From assembly GCA_003170655.1 (NCBI GenBank), contig PMYY01000105.1, forward strand, positions 12,706 to 24,876: a stretch of DNA of 12,171 nt, read 5' to 3'. This document shows, in pieces, positions 6,903 to 12,171 of this stretch (position 1 is the first letter of the stretch; every line of letters starts with the position of its first letter). The position numbers and the translations under genes are program-made. Below the pieces are notes generated by a model, which saw only the letters and a list, made by a program, of their open reading frames with translations, was not told where the DNA came from and did not search any database. Source of the DNA: Nitrospiraceae bacterium. GTDB taxonomy: Bacteria > Nitrospirota > Thermodesulfovibrionia > Thermodesulfovibrionales > Dissulfurispiraceae.

Positions 6903-7763
6903 ATGGAGAAAAAGAAAACTAAAGGAAATGCGCGGACAGGAACAAAGAGAATAACTGTAATAGTTGTTGGCTTAGTCGTCCTTTGCATGGCTGGCATTGC
7001 TTTTCTGGGCAACAAACATCTGTTCATCAGGGAGATACATTTCTATGGTAACCGCCATCTGACCAACACTGAGTTGCTGTCGCTGACAGGGCTCTCGCAA
7101 AAGAGGCCGCTTTTTTCTGTCACAACCGGTGATATATACCGACGGTTGAAGACGTCTCCATGGATAAAGGACGCTCTTGTGCGGAAGGACCTTAGCGGAA
7201 ATGTAACTGTATATCTCACCGAAGCGGTGGCCGCAGCCGTATTGCAAATGGATGAAACACCCTGCCTTGTCGACAGTGACGGCCTGCGGCTGGAAGATAT
7301 TAAGCCTGAACCTGTCTATTTTCTGCCTGTGGTGAAGATTGACCCGGCCTCTCACAAAGAGGCTTATCGCGATGCAGTCGAACTGGCGAGGGCCTTGAAT
7401 GAAAGAAAAGTGACAGCCCATGGAGGAAACATCGAGCTTACCGGAACAAGACCCGAAGATGTCACCATGAAGGTAGATGGCGTTCCGGTCAAGATCGGTG
7501 AGGGTGACCTCACTAGGAAGCTCGATAAGCTCGACTTTGTCATGGATGAACTTGGGAAGCGGAATATGTCGGTAGAATATATAGATCTCAGGTTCGAGGA
7601 CAGGATCGTGGTTAAGCCGCTGAAGCAGGCTGTCAGGGAGCCGGAACGCAAGGGGAAGCCTGAAGCGGATAAGGTCCGGAAAAAGCCTAAACAGAAAGAA
7701 GACAGACATAAAAAGAGCGATAAAAAAGTGGCAGGGGGTGAGACAAGAAAACATGCCGGCTAA
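6903..7763 (+). CDS. ftsQ: Cell division protein FtsQ (DivIB family)
   Basis: Bitopic divisome protein that links early ring components to FtsB/FtsL and FtsW/FtsI. A short basic cytoplasmic N-terminus is followed by one membrane span (residues 17-35). A POTRA domain follows (about 41-109: IREIHFYGNRHLTNTELLSL through SPWIKDALVRKDLSGNVTVYLTE), then the FtsQ beta domain ending YIDLRFEDRIVVKP (226-239), the usual conserved end of FtsQ. The sequence is otherwise diverged, as normal for FtsQ; identification rests on architecture and position between ddl and ftsA. Residues 241-286 form a lysine/arginine-rich tail (18 K or R in 46), predicted periplasmic. The ATG at 6903 is preferred for its ribosome site; the longer frame from TTG 6852 would add 17 residues encoded inside ddl. 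The 3' end overlaps ftsA by 11 bases. Confidence 0.93.
   Translation: MEKKKTKGNARTGTKRITVIVVGLVVLCMAGIAFLGNKHLFIREIHFYGNRHLTNTELLSLTGLSQKRPLFSVTTGDIYRRLKTSPWIKDALVRKDLSGNVTVYLTEAVAAAVLQMDETPCLVDSDGLRLEDIKPEPVYFLPVVKIDPASHKEAYRDAVELARALNERKVTAHGGNIELTGTRPEDVTMKVDGVPVKIGEGDLTRKLDKLDFVMDELGKRNMSVEYIDLRFEDRIVVKPLKQAVREPERKGKPEADKVRKKPKQKEDRHKKSDKKVAGGETRKHAG
7623..7760 (+). other. Lysine/arginine-rich C-terminal tail of FtsQ
   Basis: 46 residues after the conserved FtsQ beta domain contain 13 Lys and 5 Arg, interspersed with acidic residues and no hydrophobic segment. The tail is predicted disordered and periplasmic. It extends beyond the region that binds FtsB in E. coli FtsQ. The coding DNA also contains the ribosome site of ftsA. 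Confidence 0.7.
7733..7742 (+). promoter_or_regulatory. Ribosome binding site for ftsA
   Basis: AGGGGGTGAG, one base off a full anti-16S match, lies about 10 bases before the ATG at 7753, within the end of ftsQ. It contains the in-frame GTG at 7738, so it supports starting FtsA at 7753 rather than 7738. Confidence 0.55.
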
Positions 7764-9021
7764 AAGAAAGAAAAGCGGCCCCTTTATAACGGGCATAGAT
7801 GCAGGTACTTCCAAAATTAGTGTAGTTGTCGCCGAAATGACCGACGAGGGCATTGATATCCTTTCGATCACATCTTCTCCCTCCGCAGGGATGAGAAAGG
7901 GTGTGGTTGTCAATGTGGATTCTGCTTCTTCAGCGATAAGGGATGCATTGGCAGCGGCACGCCAGCAGTCGGGGGTCTCGATCAGGGAGGCCCTTGTGAG
8001 TATATCAGGCAGCCATATACAGGTCACCACTGGGAACTCTTCGATCTTGGTCAGAGGAAGAAATGTGTCACAGACCGAGATTGAAAAAGTCATCGATGCG
8101 GCCGGCTTGACGTCCATCCCTTCAGGAAGGCAAATTCTCCATGTGCTGCCTACCGATTTTATCGTTGACGGGAGGCGGGGAATAAAGGACCCTCTCGGTA
8201 TACCGGGTTCCAGGCTCCAATCTATCGTCAATATTGTTACCGTTTCAGACGAGCCGCTTCAACGGCTTGTGGCGAGTTGTGAAAAAGCTGGACTTCAAGT
8301 GTCTGACGTTGTATTGCATTCGATCGCCTCTGCCGAAGCGGCACTGAGTGTCGAAGACCGTGATATGGGAACGGCTCTTGTGGATATAGGCGCCGGAACG
8401 ACCGATATCGCCATCTTCAAGGATGGCTGGTTGCAGCATACTATGGTACTGGGAATCGGGGGCAATCACTTCACCAACGACTTGAGCGTCGGCTTGAGGG
8501 TCTCTTTTTCCGAAGCCGAGCGGGTCAAGAAGCAGTTTGGCATGCTGGCTATCGCCGATGGCGAAGATGAAGAAATTGATGTCGTTGGTCTTGACGGCGA
8601 GGTCAGGAAGATATCAAGGAAGCTGGTGTTCGAGATACTGCATCTTCGGTGCGAAGAGCTCCTGGAACTGATAAAGAAGGAATTGTCTCGGCCTGAAACC
8701 AAGGAAGCGGTTACAGGTGTTGTATTTACAGGTGGCGGAGTTCTGATTCCGGCTTTTGATCGGCTTGCAGAAAACATCATCTCGCTGCCCATCAGGACAG
8801 GGCACCCGGATCTGGCACCCGCACATACGGGTAAATCCACCCCTTCATTGCCCTTTATAACAGTAGCCAAGGAACAATATCACGGCCCGGAATTTGCCGC
8901 TGGAGTAGGCCTGGTGCTTTACGGCGCCGGATATTCACACCAACCTGAGGATACAGACGGCGCAGGATTGCTTAATAAAATGACCGGTTTTTTTAAGAAT
9001 ATTATGGGTAACAAAAGATAG
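7753..9021 (+). CDS. ftsA: Cell division protein FtsA (actin-like FtsZ membrane tether)
   Basis: Actin/HSP70-fold ATPase that anchors FtsZ filaments to the inner membrane and signals to FtsW/FtsI. Phosphate-1 motif GIDAGTSKI lies at residues 14-22, phosphate-2 VDIGAGTTDIAIF at 210-222 and the adenosine motif FTGGGVLIPAF at 325-335. The SHS2-like 1C subdomain covers roughly 45-165 (RKGVVVNVDSASSAI onward). The C-terminus GAGLLNKMTGFFKNIMGNKR (403-422) forms the conserved amphipathic membrane-targeting helix, so tethering should be intact. Length 422 is normal. The ATG at 7753 was chosen because the ribosome site precedes it and the protein then begins like other FtsA proteins just before the actin fold; GTG 7738 would add five residues. 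It overlaps ftsQ, and its stop codon sits inside the ftsZ Shine-Dalgarno sequence. Confidence 0.96.
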   Translation: MPAKRKKSGPFITGIDAGTSKISVVVAEMTDEGIDILSITSSPSAGMRKGVVVNVDSASSAIRDALAAARQQSGVSIREALVSISGSHIQVTTGNSSILVRGRNVSQTEIEKVIDAAGLTSIPSGRQILHVLPTDFIVDGRRGIKDPLGIPGSRLQSIVNIVTVSDEPLQRLVASCEKAGLQVSDVVLHSIASAEAALSVEDRDMGTALVDIGAGTTDIAIFKDGWLQHTMVLGIGGNHFTNDLSVGLRVSFSEAERVKKQFGMLAIADGEDEEIDVVGLDGEVRKISRKLVFEILHLRCEELLELIKKELSRPETKEAVTGVVFTGGGVLIPAFDRLAENIISLPIRTGHPDLAPAHTGKSTPSLPFITVAKEQYHGPEFAAGVGLVLYGAGYSHQPEDTDGAGLLNKMTGFFKNIMGNKR

Positions 9022-9026
9022 GAGGT
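9020..9026 (+). promoter_or_regulatory. Strong Shine-Dalgarno for ftsZ
   Basis: AGGAGGT, a full match to the canonical anti-16S target, sits 4 bases before the ftsZ ATG at 9031 and includes the last two bases of the ftsA TAG. It is the strongest ribosome site in the window, consistent with FtsZ being needed in large excess over FtsA. Confidence 0.85.
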
Positions 9027-9030
9027 CCCC

Positions 9031-10503
9031 ATGTTTGAAATAGAAGATGTAGGAAGACCGGCGGCGAAGATCAAGGTGATCGGAGTGGGAGGCGGTGGCG
9101 GCAATGCCGTCAACAGTATGGTAGCCGCCCATATATACGGCGTGGAATTCATCGCGGTGAATACCGACATACAACATCTTGAAGCCTCGCTTGCGCCTGC
9201 AAGGATACAGATAGGAACAGACCTTACAAGGGGACTGGGGGCCGGTTCCAATCCTGTAATCGGACGCGAAGCTGCGCTTGAAAGCAGGGACGTGCTTGCA
9301 GGATTTATCGACGGATCCGACATGGTCTTCATTACCGCGGGCATGGGAGGAGGAACGGGGACCGGCGCTGCGCCCGTAATCGCCGGTATCGCCAGGGAAA
9401 TGGGGATACTGACCGTGGGTATAGTTACGAAGCCCTTTTTTTTCGAAGGGAGGAAGAGGGCGCTGAATGCCGACGAAGGAATTCACGAACTTAAAAACCA
9501 CGTCAATACGCTCATTGTGATACCCAATGACCGAATCAGCCTGGTCGTGGAGAAAGGGACATCATTATTGCAATCCTTTTCCACGGTAAATGACGTTCTC
9601 AGGCAGGCTGTTCAGGGCATCTCTGATCTTATCCTCGTTCCGGGGCTTATAAACCTGGACTTCGCCGACATAAAGGCTATCATGCAGAAGCAGGGGAAAG
9701 CCGTTATCGGCATGGGTATGGGTAAAGGAGAAGGAGGGGCTTTCGAGGCGGCGAAGAAGGCAATCCTGAACCCGCTTCTAGAAAAATCGTCGATCGAGGG
9801 TGCGCGTGGCATCCTGATCAATATCACCGGGGGACTTAATGTAACTCTCGACCAGGTCCAGGAAGCGGCGTCGCTTATACATGACAACGCACACGAGGAT
9901 TCTAATATTATTCTGGGCGCGGTGATCGACCCTGAAATGGACGACCATATTAGGGTTACGGTCATAGCCACCGGACTTGACGAAAAAAACGAGAAGGTTG
10001 AACTGCCCGAAACCCAGACGTGGACTCCTAAGAAAGAGGTGCCGTCTTCCCCGGTTAAGGTCTCGGGGAAGACGTTCTCGAAGAGCATCGACATGTTCAC
10101 AGAAAGCATTCCAAAAGAGGCCGCTGCCGTTAAAGAAGTTTACCGGCAAAAAGAGTCTTCTGGTCCGCTGCACGAGAAGAATGATGTTCCAGTTGCTGAG
10201 CCGTCTGCCCCGGCAGTTGTTCCGCCAATTGAACCTATAGTTGAACCGATAGCAGTGTCGGCATTCGAACCGCCAATTGAGCCGCCCGCTGAATCACCCA
10301 TTAGAACGATTATGGCACTTGCTCCAGAACCGGTCGTCGAAACAGTTATCTTGTCGCGCAGGGGCGAGCCTGCTGAGGTCGAAAAGGGAATGGCTCTCGC
10401 CGATGATCTTCATCACGAAATGCAGCTTGCGGATTCGGCCATCCCGCCGGAGGACCAGTACGACATACCGACATTCCTCAGGAAAAAGTTACAGCAAGCT
10501 TGA
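9031..10503 (+). CDS. ftsZ: Cell division GTPase FtsZ with extended C-terminal linker
   Basis: Tubulin-like GTPase that assembles the Z ring at mid-cell. Residues 12-316 are the globular GTPase core: glycine loop VGGGGGNAVNSM (19-30), tubulin signature GGGTGTG (106-112), and the catalytic T7 loop NLDFAD (208-213) with Asp210 and Asp213. Residues 317-474 form a long, charged, proline/glutamate-rich linker, including PPIEP-type repeats at 398-420. The protein ends with the conserved C-terminal peptide DIPTFLRKKL (478-487), which binds FtsA and other ring partners. Total length is 490 residues against 383 in E. coli; nearly all the extra is linker. Small deviations such as TAGMGGGTGTG in place of the usual cysteine-containing form are tolerated in the family. 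It is preceded by a near-ideal ribosome site and followed after three bases by the radical SAM gene. Confidence 0.98.
   Translation: MFEIEDVGRPAAKIKVIGVGGGGGNAVNSMVAAHIYGVEFIAVNTDIQHLEASLAPARIQIGTDLTRGLGAGSNPVIGREAALESRDVLAGFIDGSDMVFITAGMGGGTGTGAAPVIAGIAREMGILTVGIVTKPFFFEGRKRALNADEGIHELKNHVNTLIVIPNDRISLVVEKGTSLLQSFSTVNDVLRQAVQGISDLILVPGLINLDFADIKAIMQKQGKAVIGMGMGKGEGGAFEAAKKAILNPLLEKSSIEGARGILINITGGLNVTLDQVQEAASLIHDNAHEDSNIILGAVIDPEMDDHIRVTVIATGLDEKNEKVELPETQTWTPKKEVPSSPVKVSGKTFSKSIDMFTESIPKEAAAVKEVYRQKESSGPLHEKNDVPVAEPSAPAVVPPIEPIVEPIAVSAFEPPIEPPAESPIRTIMALAPEPVVETVILSRRGEPAEVEKGMALADDLHHEMQLADSAIPPEDQYDIPTFLRKKLQQA
10222..10280 (+). repeat. Short direct repeat in the ftsZ linker coding region
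   Basis: The 11-base CCGCCAATTGA occurs at 10222-10232 and again at 10270-10280, 48 bases (16 codons) apart and in the same frame. Each copy encodes PPIE within a proline/glutamate-rich stretch. It looks like a local duplication that lengthened the disordered linker. Confidence 0.7.
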
Positions 10504-10506
10504 CAG

Positions 10507-12138
10507 GTGAACCGCAAGCTTGTTGAGAATGCCGATGCCCTGCTTGCAAAAGAAAAAGGGACTGTCTTTAAGGACCCCGGCGGCAAGATATCATTCTGTC
10601 TTGTCTATCCTAATACCTACCATGTCGGGATGTCGAACCTCGGGTTTCAGGGACTCTACGGACTTCTGAACCGTCGTGAAGATGTGGTCTGCGAACGCGC
10701 ATTTCTTCCGGATGATGCCGACATAGCCGAGTACCGGAGAACCGCCACGCCTGTCTTTTCTCTCGAAAACAAGAGGCCTCTGACCTCATTCGACATAGTA
10801 GCCTTTTCACTCTCGTTCGAAAACGATTATCCGAACATCTTTAGGATACTCAGCCTCTCTAAAATACCTTTCAGGACAGACGGCCGCGGAGATTATCATC
10901 CACTTATCATTGCAGGAGGAGTAGCTGTCTCATTCAATCCGGAGCCGGTTGCACTCGCGCTCGACCTGGTATTTATCGGAGAGGCCGAAGAGGCCGTCGG
11001 AGAATTTATCGAACTATACAAGCAATCTGGAGACAAGGACGGTGTCAGGAGAAAGGCATTGCAGCTGGAGGGAGTGTATGTACCTTCAGAATACGAAATA
11101 GCGTATCTCGAAGATGGCACCATATTGCGACGGACTACGAAAGAGGGCGTTCCTGGTTGCATCCAGAAGAGAACTGTGAAAGACCTTTCTCTTGCCCCTC
11201 TTAACACGTCGGTCATCACCGCGGAAACCGAATTTTCGGGCATGTACCTTGTAGAGATAATGAGGGGATGCCCCTGGAACTGCCGCTTCTGTCTTGTCGG
11301 AAATTTCTTTGGCCCGCTCAGAAAGAAAGGAGTGTCGCAGGTCAGGGAAGAGATAGAGGAGGGCAAGAAGGTCTCCGAAAAGATAGGGATTATCGGACCG
11401 TCACTTTCCGATTATCCCAACATCGGCGAGATCCTCTGCATAGAAGGTGTCCAATTTTCGATAACCTCTCTTCGCGCAAGCGGACGCAGTGCGGAACTGA
11501 TCGGCCTGTTGAAGGGGCACAAGAGTGTTTCCATAGCCCCCGAAGCCGGCACTGAAAGGCTGAGGTCGGTCATCAACAAACAGGTGACGGAACAGGACAT
11601 CGTTACTACGGCCGGACTTCTCTTTGACTGTGGAATCGAGACGCTCAGGCTCTATTTCATGATCGGTCTTCCGACTGAGACTGAAGAAGACATAGAGGGC
11701 ATAATTGACCTCGTGGGCAAGGTCAGGGCCTTAAGCAAAAAAACAGGCATTGTGCTGAGTGTCAGCACGTTCGTTCCTAAGCCATTCACGCCCTTTCAGT
11801 GGCATCCAATGGAGCGACTCGACAGTGCAAAGAAGAAGATCAGGCAGATAAAAAAGTCTTTAGAGCCGAAGGGTATAAAGGTTTTCCATGATGTTCCCAA
11901 GTATGCGCACATGCAGGGACTTTTCTCTTTGGGTGACCGTCGGATATTCTTGGTGATCGAGAGGATGGTTGAAACAGACGATTGGCGCACGGCCTGTGCA
12001 GAAGCTGGAATCGACCCGGACTTCTATGTTTTTAGGAAGAAGCTGTTTGATGAAACCCTTCCGTGGGACTTTATCGACATCGGCGTGCCAAAGGAAAAAA
12101 TATGGGAGGAATACAGCAAAGCGATTAAAAGTACATGA
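10507..12138 (+). CDS. B12-binding-type radical SAM protein of unknown function, ftsZ-linked
   Basis: The N-terminal half (about 28-175) resembles the cobalamin-binding-like domain of the B12-binding radical SAM superfamily: LVYPNTYHVGMSNLGFQGLY (32-51), FSLSFENDYPNI and a GGVAVSFNPEPVA segment. It lacks the DxHxxG histidine motif, so base-off cobalamin binding is doubtful. The radical SAM core carries the 4Fe-4S motif CPWNCRFC (Cys255, Cys259, Cys262) with the usual aromatic residue before the last Cys, then SIAPEAGTERLR and LRLYFMIGLPTETEEDI. It therefore should cleave S-adenosylmethionine to a radical, but the substrate is unknown. Similar proteins are annotated behind ftsZ in Geobacter-type genomes, from memory. 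The GTG at 10507 is the only start that keeps the conserved N-terminus; no clear ribosome site precedes it, so translation may be coupled to ftsZ, whose stop is three bases upstream. Length is 543 residues. Confidence 0.88.
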   Translation: MNRKLVENADALLAKEKGTVFKDPGGKISFCLVYPNTYHVGMSNLGFQGLYGLLNRREDVVCERAFLPDDADIAEYRRTATPVFSLENKRPLTSFDIVAFSLSFENDYPNIFRILSLSKIPFRTDGRGDYHPLIIAGGVAVSFNPEPVALALDLVFIGEAEEAVGEFIELYKQSGDKDGVRRKALQLEGVYVPSEYEIAYLEDGTILRRTTKEGVPGCIQKRTVKDLSLAPLNTSVITAETEFSGMYLVEIMRGCPWNCRFCLVGNFFGPLRKKGVSQVREEIEEGKKVSEKIGIIGPSLSDYPNIGEILCIEGVQFSITSLRASGRSAELIGLLKGHKSVSIAPEAGTERLRSVINKQVTEQDIVTTAGLLFDCGIETLRLYFMIGLPTETEEDIEGIIDLVGKVRALSKKTGIVLSVSTFVPKPFTPFQWHPMERLDSAKKKIRQIKKSLEPKGIKVFHDVPKYAHMQGLFSLGDRRIFLVIERMVETDDWRTACAEAGIDPDFYVFRKKLFDETLPWDFIDIGVPKEKIWEEYSKAIKST

Positions 12139-12171
12139 CGGGTTTCACGGGGCCTGCGTCATAGAATCGGG

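Noticed and set aside
7738..7752. GTG at 7738 as the ftsA start
   Set aside because: This GTG lies inside the likely Shine-Dalgarno sequence, and the ATG at 7753 gives better spacing and a typical FtsA N-terminus.
6972..8231. Long reverse-strand open frame (419 codons) across ftsQ and ftsA
   Set aside because: It lies antisense to two genes with clear conserved motifs, shows no recognisable domain, and its open length is explained by codon bias of the sense genes.
9430..9456. CCCTT...AAGGG inverted repeat around a T-run, resembling a terminator
   Set aside because: It is inside the conserved core of ftsZ (KPFFFEG), the T-run lies in the loop rather than after the stem, and the stem is only five pairs.
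9977..10510. Two short + strand frames inside the ftsZ linker region
   Set aside because: They are arginine-rich frame-shadow products of the Pro/Glu-rich linker; the ftsZ frame stays open to an intact C-terminal peptide, so no frameshift is implied.
12135..12171. ATG overlapping the stop of the radical SAM gene as the start of another gene
   Set aside because: The frame from 12135 stops after nine codons at TAG, and the remaining bases show no other supported start or hairpin.

Overview
The window is a compact, single-strand division and cell wall (dcw) cluster, all on the + strand. The order is S11 D,D-carboxypeptidase (5'-truncated), murD, ftsW, murG, murC, ddl, ftsQ, ftsA, ftsZ, then a B12-binding-type radical SAM protein. 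Base composition is about half G+C. Genes overlap by 4 to 11 bases or are separated by at most about 40 bases, so the block reads as one operon. No tRNA, rRNA, CRISPR array, insertion sequence, attachment site or convincing terminator was seen, and no gene-free stretch exceeds 50 bases.

The gene set (FtsQ with a POTRA domain, FtsA with a C-terminal membrane helix, Ddl with the D-Ala-type omega-loop tyrosine) points to a Gram-negative-type rod or similar bacterium making ordinary D-Ala-D-Ala peptidoglycan. A radical SAM gene directly behind ftsZ is an arrangement I associate with Desulfobacterota (Geobacter-like) and Nitrospirota. That placement is inference from gene order and sequence flavour, not a proven assignment.

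Layout: 1-699 carries the C-terminal half of a periplasmic D,D-carboxypeptidase with a long lysine-rich tail. 738-6886 encodes cytoplasmic and membrane steps of peptidoglycan synthesis: MurD and MurC add D-Glu and L-Ala, MurG makes lipid II, Ddl makes D-Ala-D-Ala, and FtsW polymerises septal glycan. Three of these junctions are 4-base ATGA stop/start overlaps. 6903-10503 is the divisome block ftsQ-ftsA-ftsZ, with a near-perfect Shine-Dalgarno sequence placed on the ftsA stop to drive ftsZ. 10507-12138 is the radical SAM gene, three bases after the ftsZ stop. The last 33 bases hold nothing recognisable.

This is mainly a conserved housekeeping region and I do not see a new system in it. The points worth a second look are local: murB is absent from its usual place between murC and ddl; a D,D-carboxypeptidase sits before murD where mraY is usually found; two proteins expected to face the periplasm (the carboxypeptidase and FtsQ) both carry lysine-rich C-terminal tails; FtsZ has a linker of about 158 residues; and the function of the ftsZ-linked radical SAM protein is unknown.
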